Positions 1 through 8,318 of a DNA stretch of 64,000 nt are shown here, piece by piece. The notes under the pieces were generated by a model. The model was not told where the DNA came from. It was given only the letters and a program-made list of their open reading frames with translations, and did no database searches. Location of the stretch: the NCBI RefSeq assembly GCF_039537985.1, contig NZ_BAABBN010000015.1, forward strand, positions 124,001 through 188,000, in the 5' to 3' direction. Position numbers and translations under genes: made by a program. Each line of letters begins with the position of its first letter. Positions within the stretch are counted from its first letter, which is position 1. The stretch comes from Litoribacillus peritrichatus. GTDB taxonomy: Bacteria; Pseudomonadota; Gammaproteobacteria; Pseudomonadales; Litoribrevibacteraceae.

Positions 1-215
1 CGTTTTTATTCAAACTCGTGGCCGGAAAAATGCTTCAGATTGATCCTTTGGCGCGTTCATCCATGTGGGAAGACATTTCGTTAGGGCGACCGACTGAAAT
101 TGATTACATCAATGGCGAAGTGGTGCGATATGCCCGGAGCCTGGGCATGGAAGCGCCGATTAATGAACGGGTGATTTCAGACATTAAACGTTTGGAGCAA
201 ACGTCTGTTAAATAA
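1..215 (+). CDS. panE: 2-dehydropantoate 2-reductase, C-terminal fragment (runs in from left edge)
   Basis: The reading frame is open from the left edge and stops at TAA 213-215, so only the last ~70 residues are present. The sequence ARSSMWEDISLGRPTEIDY followed by NGEVVRYARSLGMEAPINE is the conserved C-terminal signature of ketopantoate reductases: the SSMxxDxxxGRxTEIdxiNG block that lines the active site. The family makes pantoate with NADPH in pantothenate/CoA synthesis. The GTG at 18 is internal to the frame and is not the start. Enzymes of this family outside the pathway share the motif, so the symbol is tentative. A bidirectional terminator follows. Confidence 0.8.
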   Translation, partial: FLFKLVAGKMLQIDPLARSSMWEDISLGRPTEIDYINGEVVRYARSLGMEAPINERVISDIKRLEQTSVK

Positions 216-243
216 ATTCCAGAAGAATATATGTACAGTGATG

Positions 244-277
244 AAAAAAGGAGGCTTTGCAGGCCTCCTTTTTATTT
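244..277. terminator. Bidirectional Rho-independent terminator between panE-like gene and bioA
   Basis: Stem of about 11 bp (AAAAAGGAGGC at 245-255 with GCCTCCTTTTT at 263-273) and a short loop. It has a T-run on the right and an A-run on the left. It lies between convergent genes and can serve both. Confidence 0.85.
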
Positions 278-305
278 TCTTTGAGCTTTTACGCGCTTCT
301 GGCGT

Positions 306-1601
306 TTATCGCTCTCTCAAAAACCAGTCTTTCATGACATCGGTAATGGCTTTTAACTGCTCAGGGGTAATGATGTACGGAGGCATTGTGTATATGTAAC
401 GTTCGAATGGACGTATCCAGACCCCGCGCTCGGCAGCGAATTCCTGAATGCCTTGGTGGAACGATGGGTCTTTCACTTCTATGCATCCGGACGCGCCCAA
501 TACTCGGGTTTCTACCACTTCTTCGTGTTTGAAATCGAGTAACTCGTCTTTCAGTTGTTGTTCGATCTGTGCAATCTTGCTTAAGAAATCATCCCGCTGA
601 AATATTTCGATGGCTTTTAGGCCAACGGCACATGCAGTGGGGTTGCCCATAAAGGTGGGGCCATGCATGAATGCGGTGCTGGCGCTGTCGGACAAAAAGG
701 CGCCGAAAATCTCGGAGGTGGTTAAGGTGGCGGCGTGGCCGAGATAGCCCGCAGTTAAACCTTTGGCCAGAATCATGATGTCTGGCGTCACATCGGTATG
801 CTCGGTCGCGAACAACTTGCCTGTACGACCAAAACCGGTGGCCACTTCATCAAATATAAGCAGGATATTGTGTTGTTTACAAAGTGCTTTTAACTGATTC
901 AGGTATTTAGGAGAGTAGTAGTTGAATCCTCCTGCCCCTTGCATTAAGGGTTCCACAATCATGGCTGCGATGTTATTTCCGTTCTCTTCAAACAGCTGGC
1001 GTGCTTTTTCAATGTCGGCTGCCACTTCGGCGTCTGAGGCATTAAAGCCGCCACTCGGAGCGTCTAAGAAGAACTGCTCCGGAGTGATGCCATGAAACAT
1101 CTTGTGCATGCCTTCGGCAGGATCACACACAGACATACAGGCGGTGGTATCGCCGTGGTAAGCTCGCTGTAACGCAACCACTTTGGTCTTGTGTTGTTGA
1201 CCTTGGTTGAAGAAGTATTGCAGGGCCATCTTGATGGCCACTTCCACGCCAACAGAACCACTGTCGGAAAAGAACACATGGTTCAGTCCTTCAGGGGTAA
1301 TCTCAACCAGCTTATCGGCAAAGCTCTGAGTGGTTTGGTTTTTTAATCCGCCCAGCATTACGTGACTGAATTTATTAATCTGATCGGTCATTGCCTGGTT
1401 TAATTCCGGGTGGTTGTATCCATGCGTTACGCACCACCATGAGGAAATGGCATCAATCAGCTGTTTGCCGTCGGCCATTGTCAGTATCACGCCTTTGGTT
1501 TCAACCACTTCCAGGTTGATCTCTAAACTTTGCATTTGCGCATATGGATACCAAACTGAGCCGTAAGTTTCTGAATGGTTGATGGTGGTAGATTGCGTCA
1601 T
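306..1601 (-). CDS. bioA: Adenosylmethionine-8-amino-7-oxononanoate aminotransferase
   Basis: Class-III PLP-dependent aminotransferase of 431 aa that converts KAPA to DAPA in biotin synthesis using S-adenosylmethionine. Visible landmarks are WYPYAQMQ near the N-terminus, the cofactor-phosphate loop SDSGSVGVE (~112-120), AYHGDTTACMSV, the PLP-binding Asp in IFDEVATGFGRTG (Asp251), the Schiff-base Lys280 in ILAKGLTAGY, and HGPTFMGNPTACA. SWWCVTHGYNHP separates BioA from other class-III enzymes. The length is normal. It stands alone here: no bioB, F, C or D is in the window. It is divergent from the reductase gene at 1773, with an imperfect inverted repeat in its leader (1634-1667). Confidence 0.95.
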   Translation of the reverse strand: MTQSTTINHSETYGSVWYPYAQMQSLEINLEVVETKGVILTMADGKQLIDAISSWWCVTHGYNHPELNQAMTDQINKFSHVMLGGLKNQTTQSFADKLVEITPEGLNHVFFSDSGSVGVEVAIKMALQYFFNQGQQHKTKVVALQRAYHGDTTACMSVCDPAEGMHKMFHGITPEQFFLDAPSGGFNASDAEVAADIEKARQLFEENGNNIAAMIVEPLMQGAGGFNYYSPKYLNQLKALCKQHNILLIFDEVATGFGRTGKLFATEHTDVTPDIMILAKGLTAGYLGHAATLTTSEIFGAFLSDSASTAFMHGPTFMGNPTACAVGLKAIEIFQRDDFLSKIAQIEQQLKDELLDFKHEEVVETRVLGASGCIEVKDPSFHQGIQEFAAERGVWIRPFERYIYTMPPYIITPEQLKAITDVMKDWFLRER

Positions 1602-1633
1602 GAAGGTTTCCCTGTAACTGATGAACCAGTGGC

Positions 1634-1667
1634 TGGCGGTTGAGTTTCTATCCTCAACAACCTGCCA
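1634..1667 (-). promoter_or_regulatory. Imperfect inverted repeat in the bioA leader
   Basis: The arms CTGGCGGTTGAG and CTCAACAACCTGCCAG face each other across an 8-nt loop. The inner GTTGAG/CTCAAC core is perfect (1639-1644 with 1653-1658). It lies about 35-65 nt upstream of the bioA start codon. It does not match the BirA operator half-site that I know. A leader hairpin or an operator for another regulator are both possible. Confidence 0.3.
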
Positions 1668-1772
1668 GAGACAAAATGTGCCTGAAAAAGTCGTGCTGCG
1701 GCAACAGATTTTTCTAAAAAGGAACTAGTATAACAAATAGACTTTACAACAGGATGGTAAGCGAGGGAATTT

Positions 1773-2981
1773 ATGACGCCAAGGGTTTACGACATCGTTA
1801 TTTTTGGCGCGACGGGTTTTACCGGCCAGTTAACTGTTCAGTATTTGTCTCAAAAGCTGGTCGATGGAACGTTCTCCTTGGCCATTGCCGGTCGTAATTT
1901 CAATAAACTGCACACGCTCAAGAATGAACTGGTTGCGATTGACCGGGGAAACGAAGTGATTGGCGTTGAGGTGGCCGATGTTGCTGATGAAGCTTCGATG
2001 ATGGCGCTTGCGGCTAAAACACGGGTACTCATTACCACCGTCGGGCCATATACCGAGTTCGGAGAGGCAGCCATTAAAGCCTGCGCCGAAAAAGGCACCG
2101 ACTACCTGGATTTAACCGGTGAGTTGGAGTTTGTTGAGCGTATGTACGCCAAATACGATATGGTCGCGCGTTCAACTAAGTGTCGATTAATTCATTGCTG
2201 TGGGTTCGACAGCATTCCCCATGATTTGGGCGTGTTATTTGCCGTTCAGCAATTGAGCGAAGAAGCGGGCGAGCTGGTTCGAAGTGATGTGTTTGTTGAT
2301 GGTTACGTCAAAGTCGGTGGCCGGATCTCCGGCGGCACCTGGCATACCATGATTAATGCGTTTTCGAGGTTGGCCAAAAATTTGGATGTGGTAAAGTTTT
2401 GGCGCAGCCTGACTCAGGGTAAAGACGTGGATGGGCGCAGAATACGGGCGGCCAAACCTCAGTTGAAATACGATTACACGCTCCGTTCTTGGGTGGTGTC
2501 TTTACCGACCATTGATGGCCAGGTTGTGCGCAGGTCAGCAGAATTGTTTGAGCAGTATGGTCGGCGATTTACTTATGGCCACTATCTTCAAATCAGGCGA
2601 CTGCCTAAGCTATTGATGACTCTGGGTGGCTTTTCGTCGGTGATCGCGCTTTCGCAGTTTAAGTGGACCCGAAACAAGTTGCTTGAATTATTACCTCAGG
2701 GCGAAGGGCCAACAGACGGGGATCGGGAAAGGGCATGGTTTAAGGTAACCATTCGAGCCAGAAGTGGCCGGCATAAGGTGGTGGCCTCCGTGCGGGGCGG
2801 CGATCCTGGTTACACCGAAACCGCCAAAATGCTGTCAGAATCAGCGTTGGCGCTGGTGTTGGATAATGCGCATTTAGAGCCTGTTTATGGTGTATTAACG
2901 CCTGCCGCCGCCATGGGCAATCGACTGATTGAACGGTTAGATCAGGCCGGAATTAAATTTACGTTATTGGAAGACTATTAG
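1773..2981 (+). CDS. Saccharopine dehydrogenase-like oxidoreductase (trans-acting enoyl reductase family)
   Basis: Protein of 402 aa with a textbook N-terminal Rossmann motif, IVIFGATGFTGQL (GATGFTG at 12-18), and the family signature GTDYLDLTGE. The CCGFDSIPHDLG block is shared with human SCCPDH and mycobacterial trans-acting enoyl reductases. It probably uses NAD(P)H. The substrate is unknown; relatives act in lipid or polyketide reduction or sit on lipid droplets. The start has GAGGGAATTT just before ATG. A -10-like TATAAC lies at 1729-1734. The gene converges on the NadD-like gene with a 4-nt overlap of ends. Confidence 0.85.
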   Translation: MTPRVYDIVIFGATGFTGQLTVQYLSQKLVDGTFSLAIAGRNFNKLHTLKNELVAIDRGNEVIGVEVADVADEASMMALAAKTRVLITTVGPYTEFGEAAIKACAEKGTDYLDLTGELEFVERMYAKYDMVARSTKCRLIHCCGFDSIPHDLGVLFAVQQLSEEAGELVRSDVFVDGYVKVGGRISGGTWHTMINAFSRLAKNLDVVKFWRSLTQGKDVDGRRIRAAKPQLKYDYTLRSWVVSLPTIDGQVVRRSAELFEQYGRRFTYGHYLQIRRLPKLLMTLGGFSSVIALSQFKWTRNKLLELLPQGEGPTDGDRERAWFKVTIRARSGRHKVVASVRGGDPGYTETAKMLSESALALVLDNAHLEPVYGVLTPAAAMGNRLIERLDQAGIKFTLLEDY

Positions 2982-3532
2982 TCGTCAGCGTTGTAAAGAC
3001 CGTTGTCGCAGATGAACCGGGCAACGCCGGGCGTTGTAAAATTCCATAGCTGCGCTTCCGTATTTCCTGCTTTTACCGCATCCCGCAGATTGGTGCTTCG
3101 TATTTTCACGGCTTCATTGCACTCGATTTTCCCCCAGTTTTGGTCGATTTCCTGGCTTTTGTAAAACTTTCCCCAGGTGCTCGGTGCAGCATTGTCCGGC
3201 CCTAAGATAAATTTCAGTTGATCGGTGTTCAGCTTGTTTTCCAGTTGTTGGAGGACGTCGAAGGTGTAAATGGGCTGGTAGCCTGCTGCTATCATTTGGG
3301 ATTCAATGGTCGATACTTCCAGAGGGCAGGGCACATCAGGCTGGATATCAGAGATGAAGTGCTTTAACAGTTGTAACCGGAGGTCGTAAGCCAGCATTTT
3401 CTTGCCAAACGCATGACTGGCCGAGGGCACCAGAATGATTTTATCACATTGCAAAGCCGCTTGCTGAATGGCGCTTTTATGGCCCAGAGTCGGGGGATTA
3501 AAGGCAGAGCCAAACACACCAATCATACACAC
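2978..3532 (-). CDS. NadD-like nicotinate-nucleotide adenylyltransferase
   Basis: Protein of 184 aa with the nucleotidyltransferase (T/H)xGH motif in GSAFNPPTLGH (TLGH at 15-18) and a C-terminal IRSTNLR (144-150) equivalent to the ISSTxxR motif. It would adenylylate nicotinate mononucleotide in NAD synthesis. It is shorter than most NadD proteins (about 210 aa), and the usual substrate-loop residues are not all evident. It may be a NadD paralogue rather than the housekeeping enzyme, which in this group usually sits next to rsfS. The true start may be the third codon (MIGVFGS). An HDOD gene lies immediately upstream on the same strand. Confidence 0.75.
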   Translation of the reverse strand: MCMIGVFGSAFNPPTLGHKSAIQQAALQCDKIILVPSASHAFGKKMLAYDLRLQLLKHFISDIQPDVPCPLEVSTIESQMIAAGYQPIYTFDVLQQLENKLNTDQLKFILGPDNAAPSTWGKFYKSQEIDQNWGKIECNEAVKIRSTNLRDAVKAGNTEAQLWNFTTPGVARFICDNGLYNADD

Positions 3533-3568
3533 CTCACTTGATTCACAGAGGTGCGTACTTTACCGAGA

Positions 3569-4417
3569 TTAAACCAGGCTTTCCATATATTCAGTAAACT
3601 CGTCCAGAGTGGGTTGATCGAGCATGATTTCATCTCTTGCAGCGTCGTGAAACTTCAGAAATTCGCTGGTTTCAGTAACATTGAGCAACATGATTTTTTC
3701 CATGTAGTGCGTTGCGGTTCTGACCGCGCCGATCAAAGGACCCAAAGAACCCACGTTTGCGGATGATAAAGAGGCGTCATGCATGTGGTAAATGGCACTG
3801 CAAACCGGTAACGGAAGGCTCCAAAGCTGGGCAATGATAAAACCGACAACAGAACGGTTGGTGTTAACTAGCCTGGCCTCAAGTTTATGGCTGCTAAGCG
3901 GGTATGATCTTGCTTTTTCGAAAAGTATTTCATATTTAATGGAGGTTTGAGAAAGCAACATGCAGCCGATGTTGGAAAATAGCCCGGCAAGGTAGGCTTC
4001 GTCCCGATCGACCTGACCTGTCGCGCTGGCCAGCCAGGCACATCCGGTAGCAACCACTTGGCTTTCTTCCCAGAGCTTGTGGTGGAACTCGTTCATGGGG
4101 TCGAGTGCCGCCTTTAAGGCAACGGTGATGGATATTTCACTTAAGCGTTTAACGCCTAACACTTTTACTGCGTGAGAAATGGTCGTCACATCTTCTGTGA
4201 GTCCGTAAAGCGGGGATCGTGCGGATTTGAGCACTTCGCCTGTTAAACCTGCATCCTGACTGATGTGGCCGGTGATTTCATCGATTCTCAGGTTGGGTTC
4301 TTCCAGTAACTTTTGTACTTCCACAATGACAGAGGGCACGGAAGGGACACGCAGTTTCTTAATCACCTCATAAGCCGTTTCCATTTCGTCTTTGCCTGGA
4401 ATGCTGACTTCACTCAT
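3569..4417 (-). CDS. HDOD domain protein
   Basis: Protein of 282 aa that is essentially a single HDOD domain. It opens with LRVPSVPSVIVEVQKLL and then shows ITGHISQDAGLTGEVLKSA and ISHAVKVLGVKRLSEISI, the typical spacing of HDOD modules. HDOD proteins are catalytically inactive relatives of HD phosphohydrolases. They usually act in signalling, motility or stress pathways. No GGDEF, EAL or receiver domain is attached. The NadD-like gene follows 36 nt downstream on the same strand, so the two may be co-transcribed. Confidence 0.85.
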   Translation of the reverse strand: MSEVSIPGKDEMETAYEVIKKLRVPSVPSVIVEVQKLLEEPNLRIDEITGHISQDAGLTGEVLKSARSPLYGLTEDVTTISHAVKVLGVKRLSEISITVALKAALDPMNEFHHKLWEESQVVATGCAWLASATGQVDRDEAYLAGLFSNIGCMLLSQTSIKYEILFEKARSYPLSSHKLEARLVNTNRSVVGFIIAQLWSLPLPVCSAIYHMHDASLSSANVGSLGPLIGAVRTATHYMEKIMLLNVTETSEFLKFHDAARDEIMLDQPTLDEFTEYMESLV

Positions 4418-4511
4418 AAACTTCGTTCACTCCTGATCGAATCCGGTAATTCCCAATATTATTTGTTACCTTTATAGTGAGACTTTTGCTCGAAAGCTAC
4501 AACGACTAATA

Positions 4512-4595
4512 ACAGCGTTAAAAATCGCCTCAAAATGCTCATTTACGACCAGTAAACTCCGCTTTTTTGTTGATTTTTGCCTTGTTCTAAATCGT
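4512..4595. repeat. Dispersed intergenic repeat, copy 1
   Basis: An ~85-nt segment aligns end to end with 46701-46790. Shared blocks are GCGTT-AAA, CTCA--ATGCTCATTTA, TAAACTCCGC and ATTT-GC-TTGT. Both copies are intergenic. The segment GCCTTGTTCTAA (4579-4590) also occurs in inverse orientation inside the MITE (18778-18789). No coding potential is apparent. Confidence 0.5.
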
Positions 4596-4639
4596 TTCAC
4601 AGTCCGTGCAAAGGTCTCATAGTCTATAAACAGCATAGA

Positions 4640-4740
4640 TGAGTTTTAGCAAGTGTTCAGGCCATGCGTGCATGGTTTATAAACTCATTGTTTAAGAATT
4701 CGATATTTATGAACTCACAGTTTAGAGCGTGCTCTAATGT
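4640..4740. promoter_or_regulatory. Palindrome-rich leader of the serine hydrolase gene
   Basis: Two perfect 6-bp inverted repeats with the same GT centre: CCATGC-GT-GCATGG (4662-4675) and TAGAGC-GT-GCTCTA (4723-4736). The first is enclosed by an outer pair TGAGTTT/AAACTCA. The second lies about 43 nt before the preferred ATG (4779) and has the size of a TetR-family operator. No matching regulator gene is adjacent. The region 4418-4778 holds nothing else except the repeat at 4512-4595. Confidence 0.35.
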
Positions 4741-4778
4741 GTTTCGTTAACTTTAATTAGCCAGGTGTGTGCCGTTAT

Positions 4779-5939
4779 ATGTCGAGTGTAAATGGATTTG
4801 TAATACCGGAGTTCTATCCAGTAAGGGAAGCTTTTGAACAGCTTTTGATGAGTGACCAGGAAAAAGGGGCGTCGCTGGCGATTGTTCATCGTGGTGAGCT
4901 GGTGGTGGATATTTGGGGCGGCACAGCGGATGAGGACGAACAGCAAGGGTGGCAACAGGATACCATCGCAAACGCATTTTCATGCACCAAGGGTATTGCT
5001 ACGGTATGTGTGCTTAAAGCGGTAGAACAAGGCCTGTTTAGTCTGAACGATCTGATTACCGATCATTGGCCTGAGTTCAGGCAAGAGGGCAAAGCGCATT
5101 TGAGGATCTCCGATATTTTAAGTCATAAAACCGGGGTGTCGGCCATTGATCACATGGTGCAGCCCGAGCATTTATACGACTGGAATGTGATGTGCGCAGC
5201 GGTGGCTGAACAAGCACCGTGGTGGGCTTATGGAACTCACGGCTATGCGCCGCTGACATTTGGCTGGATGATCGGTGAAGTGTTTCAGCGCGCAACGGGC
5301 CGCTCCATAGGCCAGTTTTTACAGCAGGAAATAGCCGGCCCGCTTAACCTGGATTGTTTTATCGGGACACCTGAATCAGAATTTCATCGTTGTGCAAAAA
5401 TTGGACGGGGAAGGCCTGTGAAGGGTGACCCTATGGTCGATAATCTTTTTAAAGAGATTATGACGAATCCGACGGGCGTTTGTTCAAAGGCGTTTGCGAA
5501 TCCCACCTCGGCACAACGAGGCACCAACAGCAAAGCATGGCGGGAAATGGAATTGCCTTCGGCGAACGGTCATACCAATGGCCGGGCTTTGGCGACGCTT
5601 TACGGGGCGCTTGCTAATGGTGGTGCTCATCAAGGCGTACAAATCTTAAAGCCGGAAACCTTGAACTTATGCTGGTCTGAAACGGTTCGGGGTTATGATC
5701 CGGTACTGCGCACAGATACCCGTTTCAGCACCGGGTTTATGATGTCTCAGGAAAGCAGGCTGGCTAAGTTTGGTGGTACGCGCAGTTTTGGTCATCCTGG
5801 TGCCGGAGGCAGTATCGGTTTTGCAGACCCGGATAAGGCGCTGGGCTTTGGGTTCATTCACAACTTAATGGGGCCATATATTTTGGTCGATCCAAGGGCG
5901 GAGGCATTGATTGAGGCTGCATACGATTGTCTTTCATAA
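4779..5939 (+). CDS. Serine hydrolase, beta-lactamase/EstB-like family
   Basis: Beta-lactamase-fold serine hydrolase of about 386 aa. The nucleophile motif SxxK is SCTK in NAFSCTKGIA, and the Tyr of the YxP/YxN-type motif is in GYAPLTFGWMIGEV. A Gly-rich C-terminal GHPGAGGSIGFADP stands where KTG is found in true beta-lactamases. The family contains esterases, D-aminopeptidases and carboxylesterases of the EstB type. The substrate cannot be read from sequence. No signal peptide is seen, so it is probably cytoplasmic. An upstream in-frame GTG at 4767 is an alternative start. I prefer the ATG because AGG precedes it at a workable distance. Confidence 0.8.
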   Translation: MSSVNGFVIPEFYPVREAFEQLLMSDQEKGASLAIVHRGELVVDIWGGTADEDEQQGWQQDTIANAFSCTKGIATVCVLKAVEQGLFSLNDLITDHWPEFRQEGKAHLRISDILSHKTGVSAIDHMVQPEHLYDWNVMCAAVAEQAPWWAYGTHGYAPLTFGWMIGEVFQRATGRSIGQFLQQEIAGPLNLDCFIGTPESEFHRCAKIGRGRPVKGDPMVDNLFKEIMTNPTGVCSKAFANPTSAQRGTNSKAWREMELPSANGHTNGRALATLYGALANGGAHQGVQILKPETLNLCWSETVRGYDPVLRTDTRFSTGFMMSQESRLAKFGGTRSFGHPGAGGSIGFADPDKALGFGFIHNLMGPYILVDPRAEALIEAAYDCLS

Positions 5940-6098
5940 TAGAACAATTTGTTTTAAGTATTCAGTGTCATAAAATTTACATATTGGATCGATAAGGTAG
6001 TGCCCTAAATTACTCAGGGGTGGATCAGTGTCTGGTAGTGAAACGTTAAACGCTGAGAATCAACTGTGTGATTTCCTTGTTGATGTGTGATTTTATTT

Positions 6099-6127
6099 GG
6101 GGCGTCCTTGGTGATGCCCCTTTTTTT
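6099..6127 (+). terminator. Rho-independent terminator after the serine hydrolase gene
   Basis: GGGGC (6099-6103) pairs with GCCCC (6116-6120), with inner G-T/A-T pairs, and seven T follow immediately. It sits between the hydrolase gene and sixA, upstream of the preferred sixA start at 6165. This argues against the longer SixA frame beginning at 6087. Confidence 0.6.
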
Positions 6128-6164
6128 CATGTTCAGCTTTGTTTTAACACAGGAGCCGTTTTAT

Positions 6165-6659
6165 ATGAAAAAACTGATTTTGATTCGTCACGCGAAGTCC
6201 AGCTGGAAGTACGATGGTCTGGTTGATAAAGACAGGCCGCTCAACAAAAGAGGCATACAAGATGCCCCTATGATGGCATTACGAACTGCCGGCGCACTTG
6301 AAAAGTCCGGTATTTGGTTGTCCAGTCCGGCTACTCGAGCCATACGCACCGCTGAAATATTCGGTCAGTACTGTAATCGGTCGTTAAGTACTCTGAAACT
6401 GAATGAACAGTTGTATGAAGCGACCTACCAACACTTAATTACCGAAATTCGGCAGATCAAAGACAAGTGGAACAGCGCTGTGATTTTTGGTCACAACCCT
6501 GGTTTAAATGACTTGATATTTGCCGTTACCGGGGAAGATCTGGAGAATTTACCCACGTGTGGAATTGCTTTTATTGATCTGGAAATTGATCACTGGCGGC
6601 AACTGGACAACGATACTGGCGCGTTAACTCGCCTGGAATACCCAAAGAAGAGGGTGTGA
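6165..6659 (+). CDS. sixA: Phosphohistidine phosphatase SixA
   Basis: Histidine phosphatase superfamily protein of about 164 aa. The catalytic RHG-type motif is LIRHAKSSW at the N-terminus. Supporting motifs are LSSPATRAIRTAEIF and the second catalytic His in VIFGHNPGLNDL. SixA dephosphorylates phosphohistidine on HPt domains or PTS components. The frame is open from 6087, but the start at 6165 places the RHA motif at residue ~8 as usual and is preceded by ACAGGAG. Length and motif spacing are normal. Confidence 0.9.
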   Translation: MKKLILIRHAKSSWKYDGLVDKDRPLNKRGIQDAPMMALRTAGALEKSGIWLSSPATRAIRTAEIFGQYCNRSLSTLKLNEQLYEATYQHLITEIRQIKDKWNSAVIFGHNPGLNDLIFAVTGEDLENLPTCGIAFIDLEIDHWRQLDNDTGALTRLEYPKKRV

Positions 6660-7136
6660 CAGGAGACGCTGTTAAGTGTGTTTGATGCTGACTTAATGTG
6701 AGAAGTGACGAATTGAGTTGATTGTTAATTAGTCAAGGGGTGGCCGAAACTCAACAATTTTCAGAGGCTGGTTAAAAAGTGATAGGTTTCATTCAGCCCT
6801 TATTCTATTTGCCATCCTGTTCATCGCTAATAACTTATTCATAGAGTTATCCACAGCATTTGTTAGCAACCTTACCGAACAAAATTCATCCATGGAATTG
6901 TAGGTTTTTTTTTCCGAAAAATGCGATTTCGCACTGATATGTAATGCTTGGTTAAAAAACGTACTAATGTGGTGTAGTTCTCACCAGCAGAGAGAATTCT
7001 GAACTACTTTGTATGGTAGGCGAAGGTAATGAGTCTCATTGGGGCTTTTATTTTCGATGGCCTTTTGTTCGGGCGTTGAGTGCTCAGAAAAGGTTGGCCA
7101 TAAATAACAAAGTCAGCACGACATAGGAGATTGATC
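6660..7136. other. Gene-poor intergenic region with small inverted repeats and a DnaA-box pair
   Basis: I see no convincing gene. Visible items are TTATTCATA (6835-6843) three bases before a consensus DnaA box TTATCCACA (6847-6855), an inverted repeat GTAGTTC/GAACTAC (6974-6980 and 7001-7007), and a small palindrome AATGAG-T-CTCATT (7028-7040). A reverse-strand frame at 7004-7201 lacks support. Confidence 0.5.
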
Positions 7137-7241
7137 ATGGAGTACGATAAGCATTGGCGCGTGTTTGTAGCCAGTTCAGCGGAGGAGCAAAAAAACTGCA
7201 AAGAGTTAGGTTTATATTTTGAAAGTCTGATCGCTATGTAA
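7137..7241 (+). CDS. Small ORF, 34 aa, unknown
   Basis: ATG preceded at 6 nt by AGGAGA (7125-7130), the best ribosome binding site in this gene-poor stretch. The product begins MEYDKHWRVFVASSAEEQ and ends within a short helix-like segment at a TAA. The opening WRVFVASSAEE resembles the first strand and loop of nucleotide-binding or TIR-like domains. It could therefore be the surviving start of a truncated gene rather than a functional small protein. No recognisable remainder is seen downstream in other frames. Confidence 0.35.
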   Translation: MEYDKHWRVFVASSAEEQKNCKELGLYFESLIAM

Positions 7242-7326
7242 TTATTGCAATGGAATCACCGCTATGTAAGTAGTGATGACTTTAATCCGATATGAGTTTT
7301 AGCTGAGGTTAGGGGTTGTATCCGGG

Positions 7327-8133
7327 TTAAGTCATAGGGACTCTCTGCTCTGCACATGGATGTGCCAAGAAAGCGTTCTGGTTGGTCACATCCTGACGTA
7401 GCTGGTTATACATTTCCTGCATAATGTTACGGATGATCAGGGCTTCTTCTTCGCTACTGTGGCAGTCAGGGCGAGAGTGATAGACACTGCAAGCAATTTT
7501 CAGTGATGGAATGCGGCCTTTTAACATATGAGGAACATTCACCAGTTTATTGTTGTCGAGCCCTTGTCGGTATCGCTTGGGTAGAAAACGGGTAATAGGA
7601 AGCAATAGATTGGGCACGGAAATACGAATATTCCAGTGTTCACTGCCGCAATGCACCATGAGCAGCATCGGCACTTGGGTAGCCCGGCTTAATTCAACGA
7701 AACGGTGGCTGATGAAGGGTTGCAGTTCTGATCCGTTGAAATAGTGACAGTTCGTGCCTTCGGGCAGAATAATCATATCGTTAAAGGTTTTTTCAGTCAG
7801 CAGTGCCTGGCACTGTTCAAAATCCAATGGTTGGTTCGTTTGAGTTAGGAATTGAGTTATCTGGCGATAAATCGGCAGTTTATAAAACCCTCGCCAGGCA
7901 ATGCCGGTGGGTTTTCGGTGCTGGCCTCCATATTGATGGTAAAGGTAATGAAAGCCGAGAGCTGCAGCCCAAGGCCCTAAGAAGCCACCGTGGTTCATTA
8001 TGCACAGTAATTGAGGATGATTTTCTAAGGTCGCGGTAAGTGCTTGGTTGGGCGTGCAGAGTTGAATCTTCTGGAGAAACCAGTTTCGATACTGACGTGC
8101 GAAGGTATTTTCAAAGTCTGCAATGGTTTTCAT
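7327..8133 (-). CDS. PlsC-like acyltransferase family protein
   Basis: Protein of 268 aa laid out like glycerolipid/lipid A-type acyltransferases. A first motif CIMNHGGFLGPW stands where HxxxxD is expected. The second block is PTGIAWRGFYKLPI. The acyl-acceptor motif IILPEGTNCHYFNG matches the (F/L)PEGT block, and a following Pro-containing strand is VPMLLMVHCG. In motif I the position of the catalytic Asp appears to be Gly or Pro, so activity is uncertain. No clear membrane segment is present. It stands alone, upstream of and divergent from the flavodoxin gene. Confidence 0.6.
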   Translation of the reverse strand: MKTIADFENTFARQYRNWFLQKIQLCTPNQALTATLENHPQLLCIMNHGGFLGPWAAALGFHYLYHQYGGQHRKPTGIAWRGFYKLPIYRQITQFLTQTNQPLDFEQCQALLTEKTFNDMIILPEGTNCHYFNGSELQPFISHRFVELSRATQVPMLLMVHCGSEHWNIRISVPNLLLPITRFLPKRYRQGLDNNKLVNVPHMLKGRIPSLKIACSVYHSRPDCHSSEEEALIIRNIMQEMYNQLRQDVTNQNAFLAHPCAEQRVPMT

Positions 8134-8318
8134 CTGCGATTCACTCAGGGTTAAATCTAAGAATATCCAGACATTGTTTAACAGAATTATTACGGAGCAA
8201 AGACAATCGAGGTAAGAAGTGGGTTTTGGTTCAGTTTCCTGTAGAATGGCGCTTCCTGGTTTGATAGCTTTTTATTATCCGAATTTGGACGGAATCAGTC
8301 AGTTAAAAGAGGCACCAC

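Noticed and set aside
1602..1772. BirA operator in the bioA leader
   Set aside because: The inverted repeat there does not match the known half-site or its spacing.
6835..6855. Possible replication origin (DnaA-box pair)
   Set aside because: Only two boxes, no AT-rich unwinding repeats, no dnaA, dnaN or gidA nearby.
7004..7201. 65-codon reverse-strand frame
   Set aside because: No ribosome site, no protein-like pattern, and it overlaps the better supported 34-codon ORF.
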